A stretch of 15,789 bases of DNA, from contig CBFHWN010000048.1 of the NCBI GenBank assembly GCA_965659595.1, positions 1-15,789 of the forward strand, written 5' to 3'. This DNA comes from Casp-actino8 sp965659595. Lineage in GTDB: Bacteria > Actinomycetota > Acidimicrobiia > Acidimicrobiales > Ilumatobacteraceae. A program made the position numbers and the translations under genes. The notes below the pieces were generated by a model that worked only from the letters and a program-made list of their open reading frames with translations, was not told the origin of the DNA and searched no databases. This document shows, one piece after another, positions 1 through 7,408 of this stretch (position 1 is its first letter; each line of letters opens with the position of its first letter).

Positions 1-1418
1 GCGATGGCCATCACGGTGTCGGGAGAGGTGACGAAGCTGAGGGTGTTTGCTGATCCGTCGTTGCGTTTCGGGAAGTTGCGGTTGAACGAGTTGACGATGG
101 AGTTCGGTTTGTCGGTGATTTCCTTGGCCCGTTCCCACTGGCCGATGCACGGTCCGCAGGCATTGGCGAGCACTGTCGCACCGATCGCTTCGAGGTCGGC
201 GAGAAGACCGTCGCGCTCGATGGTCGCGCGGATCTGTTCGGAGCCGGGAGTGATGAGGAGCTCACATTTGGCGCGCAGACCCTTGGCCGCGGCTTGGCGG
301 GCGATCGATGCCGCACGCGTGATGTCTTCGTAGGAGGAGTTGGTGCACGAACCGATGAGGGCGGCCGAGACGTCGAGTGGCCAGTCGTTGGCGGCAGCCG
401 CTGCGCCGAGTTCGTCGCCGACCTTGTGTGCGCGGTCGGGGGAGTGAGGGCCGTTGATGAGCGGTTTCAGTTGATCGAGATCGATCTCGACGAGTTGGTC
501 GTAATGCGCGCCGTCGTCGGGGCGTAGATGCTCGGACACCTTGTCGGCGGCGTCGGCGATGTCTTCGCGCCCGGTGGCCTTCAGATACATCGACATGTTC
601 TGGTCGTAGCCGAACACAGAACACGTGGCACCGATCTCGGCGCCCATGTTGCAGATGGTCGCCTTGCCGGTGGCCGAGATGCTGTCGGCACCGGGACCGA
701 AGTATTCGACGATGGCCCCCGTGCCGCCTTCGACCGTGAGCACGCGTGCGACTTCGAGGATCACGTCCTTCGGGGACGACCATCCGCTCAGAGTGCCGGT
801 GAGCTTCACACCGATGACCTTGGGCCACTTCACGTTGAAGGGGAAACCGGTCATGACGTCGACGGCGTCGGCCCCTCCGACGCCGATGGCGACCATACCG
901 AGCCCGCCGGCGTTCGGTGTGTGACTGTCGGTTCCGATCATCATGCCGCCGGGGAACGCGTAGTTCTCGAGAACCACCTGATGGATGATCCCGCTGCCAG
1001 GGCCCCAGAATCCGATGCCGTACTTCGCTGACACCGTGCGGAGGAAGTCGTACACCTCGCGGTTGTCGTCGATCGCTACGCCGAGGTCGATCTTGGCGCC
1101 GACCTTGGCGAGGATCAGGTGGTCGCAGTGAACGGTCGACGGAACGGCGGTGGTGGGGAGCCCGGCGGTCATGAACTGCAGAAGCGCCATCTGCGCGGTC
1201 GCGTCCTGCATGGCGACGCGATCCGGATTGAAGTCGGCGTAACTGCCGCCGCGCTCCATCTCTTGTGCGACCGGATCGACCAAATGATTGATGAGAATCT
1301 TCTCAGCGAGCGTGAGGGGGCGTCCGAGGCGCTGACGTCCGAGCGCCACGCGCTCGGGAAGATTCGCATACACCTTGTCGACGAGTTCGATGGGGGTTCC
1401 GGCAGTCACAGTGCTCAT
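1..1418 (-). CDS. acn: Aconitate hydratase, mitochondrial type (C-terminus outside window)
   Basis: Aconitase interconverts citrate and isocitrate via cis-aconitate in the TCA cycle, in the cytoplasm, using a [4Fe-4S] cluster. Reading the minus strand from ATG at 1418-1416 gives 472 uninterrupted codons to the window edge, beginning MSTVTAGTPIELVDKVYANL. Family signatures in order are GTDSHTPNAGG (substrate binding), IGSCTNSSYED and ANACGPCIGQW. The three cluster-ligand cysteines fall at residues 358, 421 and 424, the same numbers as in mature bovine mitochondrial aconitase, which supports both the family and the start. The family is usually about 750-780 residues, so roughly the last 40% (including the swivel domain) lies beyond position 1. 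No Shine-Dalgarno precedes the ATG; a -10-like TATACT ends 7 nt before it, suggesting a leaderless mRNA. It is divergent from a GntR regulator 21 bp away, the obvious candidate controller. Plus-strand reading frames over it are codon-bias shadows. Confidence 0.97.
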   Translation of the reverse strand, partial: MSTVTAGTPIELVDKVYANLPERVALGRQRLGRPLTLAEKILINHLVDPVAQEMERGGSYADFNPDRVAMQDATAQMALLQFMTAGLPTTAVPSTVHCDHLILAKVGAKIDLGVAIDDNREVYDFLRTVSAKYGIGFWGPGSGIIHQVVLENYAFPGGMMIGTDSHTPNAGGLGMVAIGVGGADAVDVMTGFPFNVKWPKVIGVKLTGTLSGWSSPKDVILEVARVLTVEGGTGAIVEYFGPGADSISATGKATICNMGAEIGATCSVFGYDQNMSMYLKATGREDIADAADKVSEHLRPDDGAHYDQLVEIDLDQLKPLINGPHSPDRAHKVGDELGAAAAANDWPLDVSAALIGSCTNSSYEDITRAASIARQAAAKGLRAKCELLITPGSEQIRATIERDGLLADLEAIGATVLANACGPCIGQWERAKEITDKPNSIVNSFNRNFPKRNDGSANTLSFVTSPDTVMAI

Positions 1419-1431
1419 GGAGACAAGTATA
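1419..1431 (-). promoter_or_regulatory. Promoter -10 of aconitase, leaderless
   Basis: On the minus strand TATACT (1431-1426) is a good -10 hexamer ending 7 nt before the aconitase ATG, so transcription would begin at or one base before the start codon. No convincing -35 is visible within the GntR coding start. It shares bases with the oppositely directed TATAAT, so the two polymerases could not bind at once. Confidence 0.5.
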
Positions 1432-1439
1432 ATACAAGT
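1423..1439. promoter_or_regulatory. Candidate GntR operator between acn and its divergent regulator
   Basis: The odd-centred palindrome GTATAATAC (1427-1435) fits the loose GntR-family operator form GT-Nx-TA-Ny-AC. It is flanked by two copies of ACAAGT (1423-1428 and 1434-1439), an 11-bp period or about one helical turn. It covers both -10 elements, so a bound dimer would block both genes. Assignment to the adjacent GntR protein is inference from position. Confidence 0.4.
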
Positions 1440-2171
1440 GTGCGGGAGATCAGGTACCGAACCATCGCGGAGGAGATCCGTCGTCGGGTTGCCGAAGGCG
1501 ACTACGCGCCCGGTCGACTCCTGCCGTCGGAGTCCGAACTCGGTGCCGAATTCGACGTGAGTCGCGTCACGATCCGCCGAGCCCTCGAATCTCTTCGCGA
1601 CGAAGGTCTGCTCGATGCTCGTCAGGGATTCGGATGGTTCGTGGCCGCCGAACCGTTGCAGCAGTCCCTCGGACGCCTCGCCACCATCGAGGCCCAGTTG
1701 GCCGACGGCGGTATCCGTCCGGAACGGCGCATTCTCGAATTTGGATTCGAACGGGCGTCGCGTCGGGTGAAGGCCGTTCTCGGTGCCGAGCAAGTTCTCC
1801 GGGTGAAGCGTCTCAACCTGGCCGACGGAGAACCGTTCGCGGTGGTCACCGTCTGGTGTCGAGCCGACCTCGGGCAGCATTTGTCGCGCGCCGATGTCGA
1901 ACGTTCGCCGTTCTACGAACTCCTCGACGTCCCGTTGAAGGGTGCGACACAGACGATCGGTGCCGATGCGGCGTCGGCAGGTGATTCTGGTCTCCTCGGA
2001 GTTCCGATCGGTTCACCAGTTCTGCGATGTGTGCGCACCACGACCGACACGGAAGGACGTGCCGTTCTCTACTCGGAACACGTCTTCGCGGCCCATCGCA
2101 CCGAATTCGTGGTCGATCTTCCTTCGGCCGAGCCGTCGATGGCTCCGACCGGATTGCGCCTCGTCGAATAA
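1440..2171 (+). CDS. GntR-family transcriptional regulator, HutC subfamily (UTRA domain)
   Basis: Predicted cytoplasmic DNA-binding regulator of 243 residues, the usual HutC-subfamily length. Residues about 6-70 form the GntR winged helix-turn-helix: IAEEIRRRV, the LLPSESEL motif, SRVTIRRALESLRDEGLL and a glycine-containing wing (RQGFGWFV). Residues about 85-230 match a UTRA effector domain (VLRVKRLNLADGEPFAVVTVW, SPFYELL, GSPVLRCVRTT, VLYSEHVF). The frame is open further upstream, but the GTG at 1440 starts directly before the conserved RYRTIAEEIRRR helix and is the predicted first transcribed base, so I prefer it. HutC-type proteins usually sense a small metabolite of the pathway they control; the ligand cannot be read from the sequence. 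The divergent aconitase 21 bp away makes that gene, and itself, the likely targets. In corynebacteria the aconitase neighbour is instead the TetR-type AcnR. Confidence 0.93.
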   Translation: MREIRYRTIAEEIRRRVAEGDYAPGRLLPSESELGAEFDVSRVTIRRALESLRDEGLLDARQGFGWFVAAEPLQQSLGRLATIEAQLADGGIRPERRILEFGFERASRRVKAVLGAEQVLRVKRLNLADGEPFAVVTVWCRADLGQHLSRADVERSPFYELLDVPLKGATQTIGADAASAGDSGLLGVPIGSPVLRCVRTTTDTEGRAVLYSEHVFAAHRTEFVVDLPSAEPSMAPTGLRLVE

Positions 2172-2210
2172 CGGCAGCCGAATCGCCCCGGCGACTCCTC
2201 GTCGGACAAC

Positions 2211-2216
2211 TAGCCT
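2211..2216 (+). promoter_or_regulatory. Possible -10 element of the acyltransferase gene
   Basis: TAGCCT lies 9 nt before the ATG at 2226 in the 54-bp gap after the regulator gene, giving a predicted 5' leader of only a few nucleotides. No -35 resembling the consensus is found at 16-18 bp and there is no Shine-Dalgarno. The same TAG-N-Y-T hexamer type appears before gltB and the LysM gene, which is the main reason to list it. Read-through from the regulator gene is an alternative. Confidence 0.3.
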
Positions 2217-2225
2217 CTCGTCGGC

Positions 2226-4325
2226 ATGAGCAAGGTGATCACCGACGAGCGGACGCAGTCGGCGGTCGTGGCGACTCGCCTCGGGCACGTCCCCGGTCTC
2301 GACGGTATTCGAGGTATTGCGGTCGTCATCGTTCTGCTCTACCACCACAGCATCACGTGGATCACCGGCGGTGAGCTCACGGTGTCGATGTTCTTCACCC
2401 TCTCGGGTTTTCTCATCACTCGACTCCTGGTCGCCGAGTGGGGTCGAACCGACACGATTTCACTCCGGTCGTTCTACGAACGTCGAGTACGGCGTCTGTT
2501 CCCGGCGTCGTTCGTCGTTCTTCTGGCCGTTGCCGTGTTGTGGACCGTCTTTCCCGGATCGGGTCGCCGTTTCGCGCCGTGGGAGTGGCTGAGCGGTCTC
2601 TTCTACTTCGAGAACGTGTACCTGCAGTCGGCCGGCAAGGACTACGGCGGCCTCTTCGGATTGGGCAATCCGCTCCAGCACCTCTGGAGCCTGTCGCTCG
2701 AGGAGCAGGTGTACCTGGTGTTCCCGGTGCTCGTCCTGTTGCTCATGAAGAAGCGACGCACCACGGCAGCGGTGTGGCGCCTCTTCGTGGTCCTCGTCGT
2801 CCTCGCCGGTGCGGGCTTTGCACTGGGTGGGCTCTATACGTCTCGCCCTCCGCTCTGGGATCGCCTCCCCGGACTGGCCGCTCGATGTGAGGGATCGTCC
2901 TGCGCGTACTACGCCACCGAAGTGCGGGTGGCTGAGTTCTTGTTGGGGGCGGCGTTCGCGGTGCTGTGGTCGGTTTGGAAGTACGCGCCGCGCGTCATCG
3001 CCACACTGAAGCGTCCGATCTTCGTCGCGCTCTCGTGGCCGCTCCTCGTGTTCGCCTATCTCGTGTGGTGGAAGCTCGGATGGCGCAACGACTACGCCGA
3101 CATCTTCTTTCCGTGGGGAGTTCTCTTCAACGGGTTGATCACACTCGTACTCATCGCGTATTCCATCGCCGATGTCGGTATGACCAAATTCTTGGCCTTG
3201 AAGCCGATCGTGTGGCTGGGTCACACCACGTACACCATCTATCTGGTCCACTGGCCGGTCTTTCTCTGGTGGGAGTCGCTGAAGATCGATGTGTCGTTTC
3301 CGCGCTGGCGGCTACCGATCGTCGACTGGGTCCTGGTGGATCGGTTCTGGACTTTCTGCATCAAAACCGCCTTGACGTTGACGATCGTTTCGTTGATCTA
3401 TTACCTCATCGAAAACCCGGTACGTCACCGCAAAATGTGGGTTGGAGCGAAGTTGTACGCATGGCTTGCGGCGATGGCTGTGATCGGAGTTCTGGTGGTG
3501 ATCATCGGTGCTGATCGACGTGCATCGGCCGACGACTTGTTGAGCACGCTTGACCGTGATGCACTGCTCTTGCAACAGCGCATCATCGACGACCTTCCAT
3601 CGGTTCCCGCGAACGCTCCGAGTTCGTCGGAACTCGATCCGGGTCTGCCAGCACGGGTGCTGTTCGTGGGTGATTCGCAGAGTTGGGTGCTGGCTGCCGG
3701 CCTCGACGACTGGGAAGTCGAACACGGAGTCTTTCTCGTGCCGAGTCCGGGAGTCGGATGCGGAATCGGGTCCGACACGCGAATCGAGTATCTCGGCGTG
3801 GAGTCCGACGGTCGATCCGGGTGCGCGGAGTGGCGAGACGCTCTTCCGGCCATTGTCGACAAGCTGAAGCCCAATCTCGTGGTCGTGGTGGGTGGAACGG
3901 CTGATCTGTCGAACCGCGTCCTGCCGGGTACGTCGACGTGGTCGCATGTCGGAGAGCCCGACTTCGACACCTGGCTCCGGTCGGAGATGGAGTCGTTCGT
4001 CGACGTCGTCGCCACCACCGACGCCGAGGTGATCTGGTTCTCGAGTCCCTCTGTCGATCCCCCGTACATCGCCGGTGAGACAGGCGTTCCTCCGTTCGAC
4101 GAGGCGTCGCCCGAGAGGACCGAGCGTTACAACAAGTTGATCCGCGACGTCGCCGATGCTGACGAACGAGTGACTTTCGCCGATATCGCGTCGGCGGTGC
4201 GTGCCCATCCCGGTGGCGAGTTCGAGCCGCGGATGCGTCCGGATGGAGCTCACATCGACCTCAAGTACGCCCCCGAACTCGTCGAATGGATCGACGATGT
4301 GATTCGGAGCGCCCATGCGAATTGA
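2226..4325 (+). CDS. Acyltransferase-3 / SGNH fusion: membrane O-acyltransferase (OafA-like)
   Basis: A 699-residue integral membrane protein of the AT3-SGNH type, which O-acetylates surface polysaccharides, glycolipids or peptidoglycan. AT3 channels an acyl group across the membrane and the outer SGNH domain passes it to the sugar. Residues about 22-400 are the AT3 domain: GLDGIRGIAV with R29, the likely catalytic HH at 40-41, FFTLSGFLITRLL, RRVRRLFPASF, LWSLSLEEQVYLVFP and about ten membrane helices ending in LIENPVRHRK. After a further helix (about 415-430) and a linker, residues about 475-695 are SGNH: GDS with Ser484, and DGAH with Asp673 and His676. C512 and C533 probably form a disulfide outside the cell. 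The usual block III Asn is not obvious (sequence GGTAD). ATG at 2226 is chosen because the next Met is beyond the conserved N-terminus. Its stop overlaps the next gene by 11 bp, so the two are co-transcribed. The acceptor is unknown. Confidence 0.92.
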   Translation: MSKVITDERTQSAVVATRLGHVPGLDGIRGIAVVIVLLYHHSITWITGGELTVSMFFTLSGFLITRLLVAEWGRTDTISLRSFYERRVRRLFPASFVVLLAVAVLWTVFPGSGRRFAPWEWLSGLFYFENVYLQSAGKDYGGLFGLGNPLQHLWSLSLEEQVYLVFPVLVLLLMKKRRTTAAVWRLFVVLVVLAGAGFALGGLYTSRPPLWDRLPGLAARCEGSSCAYYATEVRVAEFLLGAAFAVLWSVWKYAPRVIATLKRPIFVALSWPLLVFAYLVWWKLGWRNDYADIFFPWGVLFNGLITLVLIAYSIADVGMTKFLALKPIVWLGHTTYTIYLVHWPVFLWWESLKIDVSFPRWRLPIVDWVLVDRFWTFCIKTALTLTIVSLIYYLIENPVRHRKMWVGAKLYAWLAAMAVIGVLVVIIGADRRASADDLLSTLDRDALLLQQRIIDDLPSVPANAPSSSELDPGLPARVLFVGDSQSWVLAAGLDDWEVEHGVFLVPSPGVGCGIGSDTRIEYLGVESDGRSGCAEWRDALPAIVDKLKPNLVVVVGGTADLSNRVLPGTSTWSHVGEPDFDTWLRSEMESFVDVVATTDAEVIWFSSPSVDPPYIAGETGVPPFDEASPERTERYNKLIRDVADADERVTFADIASAVRAHPGGEFEPRMRPDGAHIDLKYAPELVEWIDDVIRSAHAN

Positions 4326-5841
4326 GTTGTCCGGTTGGTCCGAGGAAATTCGACGTCGTTGGAAGAGATCCTCCATCCTGCCCGCGACGACGATCTGGTT
4401 CGTGGTCTATGTCCTGCTCGTCGTCACCGATCGAGGATTCGACACGAGTTATCTGAACTACGGATGGCAACTCGTGCCATGGGACGTACTGTCCACCGAT
4501 CCGGTTCGCAGCGTCTGGTTCTTGCACGTGCAGCCGCCGGGATGGAATCTCTTCCTCGGTGTTCCGGCCTGGTTGTCGCCGGTGTCGGATCGGGTGACCG
4601 TTCAACTCCTGATGCTCGGTCTCGGTCTCGTGGTGGTGGGCCTGTCGGCATCGCTTGCGCAACGACTCGGGCTCGGTCGCCGGACGTCGGCAGCTGTCGC
4701 TCTCATCGCCACACTGCATCCCGAAGTCCTGAAGGGCGCCTTCGAGCCGAATTACGAACTGGGCGTCGCAGCCCTTCTTCTCGCCGTGGCGTTGTCGGTG
4801 TCGCGTCTCGAGTCGGCGATGATCTTCGGTCGTCGTTTCGTGTCATTGTCGATCGTTCTCACGGTGCTCGTGATGACCCGGAGTCTTTACCACCCAAGTC
4901 TTCTGGTGGTGATCCTCGTCGTTCTCGGTCTGTGGGGGCGCCGTCGGCTCGATCGCCGATCCCTCGTCGCTGCCGTACTGATCCCTCTCGTTCTGGTGGG
5001 CGGCTGGATGGTGAAGAATCAGGTGTTGTTCGGCCAGCCCAATCTGTCGAGTTGGTTCGGGATGAATCTGCAGCGAGCCGTGATCCCGGTTCTCGACCGG
5101 GACGACCTCGAGGCGATGTACGAGGCCGGCGAGGTGTCGGACGTGGCGATCGTCGGCCCATTCGGCAACTACGGGTTGTATGAACCGTTCGTCGAACCTT
5201 GCTCTCCGTCTCATGGTCATCGTTCGCTCACCGAACCGCTCCGCACCACCGACGAGGTCAGTCCGAACTTCAACTACGAGTGTTTCCTGCCCGTCTTCGA
5301 GCAGGCCGGGCACGACGCCTGGGCCGTGATTCGCGAGCATCCCGAAGCTTGGCTCGAAGGCCGAATGTGGTCGCTGCGAACAACATTCGCCGTGGCGACG
5401 TCACCTGGAGAGTCGCAGTCCGTCGTCATGCGATTGCTCGACGACGTCTACTCGGTGGCGAGACTCGATTATCGAGGTGTGTTGACCACCGAGAGTTGGG
5501 GAACCCCGATCTACGGACGTCTGGTCGCGCCGACCGACTTCGGACTCCTGCTCGTCGGGGTCTACGGAGTCCTGTTCGCCGGAGGAGTGACGGTCGTCGT
5601 TCGCGGGTCCCGACGACGGCGCATGGATTCTGGCGATTGGACGATCGCCGTTGCTGCGTTGCTCGCCGTTTTCACGATCTTCGTGGGAGCCGTCGCCGAG
5701 TTGGGTGAACAGTCGCGTTTTCGCACGGCCGTCGATCCGTTGGCGACGGTGGTCGTCGCTGCGATCGTGGCGAGGTTCGTCGTGCGGTTGCGGGGGCGAC
5801 GAGAGTCGACTCAGTCACAGGCCGACTCGGTCGGCAGATAG
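4315..5841 (+). CDS. GT-C-fold membrane glycosyltransferase-like protein (GT39/PMT type)
   Basis: A 508-residue polytopic membrane protein. Features of the GT-C class, which moves sugars from polyprenyl-phosphate donors on the outer membrane face, are a first helix (about 22-38), an acidic first extracellular loop (D39, D43, D57, D62) and HVQPPGWNLFLG at 71-82, the HxxPP motif seen at this place in GT39/PMT-like proteins. About nine further hydrophobic segments follow, with a soluble loop at about 235-350 (GMNLQRAVIPVLDRDDLEAMYEAG, with Cys in PCSPSHGH and YECFLPVF). The start is supported by GGAG at 4306-4309, 5 nt before the ATG. It overlaps the acyltransferase gene by 11 bp, implying translational coupling and work on the same glycan or glycolipid. 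Its 3' end overlaps the convergent neighbour by 31 bp. The GT-C call is moderately sure; donor and acceptor are unknown. Confidence 0.82.
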   Translation: MRIELSGWSEEIRRRWKRSSILPATTIWFVVYVLLVVTDRGFDTSYLNYGWQLVPWDVLSTDPVRSVWFLHVQPPGWNLFLGVPAWLSPVSDRVTVQLLMLGLGLVVVGLSASLAQRLGLGRRTSAAVALIATLHPEVLKGAFEPNYELGVAALLLAVALSVSRLESAMIFGRRFVSLSIVLTVLVMTRSLYHPSLLVVILVVLGLWGRRRLDRRSLVAAVLIPLVLVGGWMVKNQVLFGQPNLSSWFGMNLQRAVIPVLDRDDLEAMYEAGEVSDVAIVGPFGNYGLYEPFVEPCSPSHGHRSLTEPLRTTDEVSPNFNYECFLPVFEQAGHDAWAVIREHPEAWLEGRMWSLRTTFAVATSPGESQSVVMRLLDDVYSVARLDYRGVLTTESWGTPIYGRLVAPTDFGLLLVGVYGVLFAGGVTVVVRGSRRRRMDSGDWTIAVAALLAVFTIFVGAVAELGEQSRFRTAVDPLATVVVAAIVARFVVRLRGRRESTQSQADSVGR

Positions 5842-7367
5842 ACGACGGCCCCCGATCGTTCCGAGCGGGTGAGACGGCCGGAATCCACTTCGTCGTCGAG
5901 TAATTCGAGATCGACGGCGAAGAACATCGCTCGATCGCTGACGACCACCGCACCATTGGCCTTGGCCAACGAACACGGAAGTCGTCCGTAGATCGGAGCG
6001 ATGTCGACTTGCTCTCCGGTCAGCATCTTCACGGGCGTCGGCGCGTAGGCGGCTGGTAGTCCAGTGTCCCAGTGAACGCCGTCGGCGTCGTTCGTGATCA
6101 CGATCGACACATCGAGTTCGGACGCGGCCTGCGAGTACGACGAGAGCGATTCGTCGTCGCTGAATCTCTCGAGGAGATTTGACGGATCGACGGCGACGAC
6201 GAGCCAGAGCATCGATGCGACGACGGCAGCACCGAAAATTCGACGAGAGGTCGGCGTCGCCCAAACAAGGGCGGCGAGGGTGAGAACTCCACTCGGAAGC
6301 ATCAGACGGTTGTCGGCGATGACGAGAGCGTCGAATCCCATCATGCCGGCGACGAGTCCCGAGGTGATGACGGTCGCCGCAGCCAGTGCGATTTGGCTGG
6401 TGGCCGGAAGTCGCGAGCGGCCACGTACGTAGCCGATCGCGACGACGACCAACGTGCCGATCCAGACGAGAGCGACGAACCACGACCACCACGACGGGCC
6501 TTCGGTGGTGAAGTAGGTGCGTCGAATGTCTCCTTGACGGGAATCGAACCAGCCGCCGACCGATCGTGCGAAGACCTCGAGGTCGACCCGATCGATTCCC
6601 CGCCACCCGGCGTTGTGGCCACCCCCGTTGAGCGAGGCCAGGAAGATGTTGATGGCCGCCGGAAGCATGAGGAACGCCGAAGTGGCCAGGGAACGGGCGC
6701 GGTTTCCGCTTCGGCGATACATCTCCCAGCCGGCGAGGAGAGCGAGTGGTGCACCGATGAATCGAAGCAGTGACACGGCGATGGAAAGAACGGCGACCGG
6801 CCACCAACGTCCGCCTTCCCGGTAGCGAGCCAAAGCGATCACGAGGCCGAGAGCCGATGCGCAGAACAGGGATTCGGAGAGCGCGCCTTGGGTCACGAGT
6901 CGCATCGTCGGCCAGGCGGCGAGAGCCACTCCGAAGCTCGCCATCCACACGAGTCGCGACTTCTGAAGGCCGCCGACACCCAGGCGGCGATCGCCGATGA
7001 CGATCAGGGCCGCCACAGCCGAAATGGCCACGATCACGAGGAGGTGCATGGCGGCTCGAACTCCGATGACGGCCCCGAGTGATCCGGCGACGAGCGGATA
7101 GCCGACCGGAAAGTCGACGAAGGGGAGTCGCCCGCCCCGATCCAGGAACTCGAGGGCGTCGAAGTTGCTGAAGGAGGGAGCCAATCGGGTGGTGAACGGT
7201 CGACCCGAGGCGACTGCCTCGGCGCCGCTCCAATAGGTGACGGTGTCGAGCAGGTGGACGATCCCGTGTCGCAACTGGAGGGCGGCGACCAGGGCCGCTC
7301 CGACCGCGGCGGCCAGGACTGCCGTCGAGACGGCCCGACGTTCGAAGGAAGTCGAGTCGCGCCGCAC
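5811..7367 (-). CDS. Polytopic membrane protein, GT-C glycosyltransferase-like
   Basis: A 518-residue membrane protein with a helix at about 13-32, then a loop with D41-T-V-T-Y45 and, after about 45 residues, FVDFPVGYPLVAGSLG, resembling the acidic loop plus PPGYPL motif of GT39/GT87-like GT-C transferases. About ten more hydrophobic segments run to residue about 400 (for example SGVLTLAALVWATP and RIFGAAVVASMLWLVVAV). A soluble C-terminal part of about 110 residues follows (SIVITNDADGVHWDTGLPAAYAP, YGRLPCSLAKANGAVVV), as in many GT-C proteins with an outer C-terminal domain. The start is GTG at 7367-7365, 6 nt after a -10-like CAGACT. It is divergent from the crotonase gene and converges with the other GT-C gene, overlapping it by 31 bp without an obvious terminator. 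The sugar and acceptor are unknown; a non-enzymatic membrane protein is possible. Confidence 0.8.
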   Translation of the reverse strand: MRRDSTSFERRAVSTAVLAAAVGAALVAALQLRHGIVHLLDTVTYWSGAEAVASGRPFTTRLAPSFSNFDALEFLDRGGRLPFVDFPVGYPLVAGSLGAVIGVRAAMHLLVIVAISAVAALIVIGDRRLGVGGLQKSRLVWMASFGVALAAWPTMRLVTQGALSESLFCASALGLVIALARYREGGRWWPVAVLSIAVSLLRFIGAPLALLAGWEMYRRSGNRARSLATSAFLMLPAAINIFLASLNGGGHNAGWRGIDRVDLEVFARSVGGWFDSRQGDIRRTYFTTEGPSWWSWFVALVWIGTLVVVAIGYVRGRSRLPATSQIALAAATVITSGLVAGMMGFDALVIADNRLMLPSGVLTLAALVWATPTSRRIFGAAVVASMLWLVVAVDPSNLLERFSDDESLSSYSQAASELDVSIVITNDADGVHWDTGLPAAYAPTPVKMLTGEQVDIAPIYGRLPCSLAKANGAVVVSDRAMFFAVDLELLDDEVDSGRLTRSERSGAVVYLPTESACD

Positions 7368-7373
7368 ACGGTG

Positions 7374-7402
7374 AGTCTGGCAGGTCGTCCACCTGCCAAC
7401 AT
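7374..7402. promoter_or_regulatory. Divergent promoter with a perfect inverted repeat
   Basis: The 41-bp gap between the GT-C-like gene and the crotonase gene holds an inverted repeat with 8-bp arms TGGCAGGT (7378-7385) and ACCTGCCA (7391-7398) around a 5-bp centre. On the plus strand CAACAT (7397-7402) ends 6 nt before the crotonase ATG. On the minus strand CAGACT (7379-7374) ends 6 nt before the GT-C GTG. The repeat thus spans exactly the space between two possible leaderless -10 elements, overlapping the edge of each. Both hexamers are weak and -35 matches are poor. No Shine-Dalgarno is present for either gene. It is likely an operator for an unidentified regulator. Confidence 0.5.
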
Positions 7403-7408
7403 GGCCTC

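Larger units (their letters stand above)
1405..1439 (+). promoter_or_regulatory. Promoter of the GntR gene, leaderless
   Basis: A perfect consensus -10 TATAAT lies at 1428-1433. A 4-of-6 match to the -35 consensus (GTCACA, 1405-1410) stands exactly 17 bp upstream. Counting the last -10 base as -7 puts the transcription start at 1440, the G of the GTG start codon, so the transcript would be leaderless. The promoter overlaps the aconitase start codon (1416-1418). It is seen in sequence only; no expression data are available. Confidence 0.65.

Noticed and set aside
4..1031. Plus-strand reading frames opposite aconitase
   Set aside because: They lie antisense to an unbroken, highly conserved aconitase reading frame and encode no recognisable domain; the high-GC codon pattern opens shadow frames.
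1119..1439. N-terminal extension of the GntR protein from an upstream ATG
   Set aside because: The extension would be antisense to the aconitase N-terminus, has no conserved sequence, and lies upstream of the consensus -10.
2183..2194. Terminator after the GntR gene
   Set aside because: TCGCC and GGCGA are complementary but separated by only two bases, too tight for a hairpin of useful stability, and no T-tract follows.
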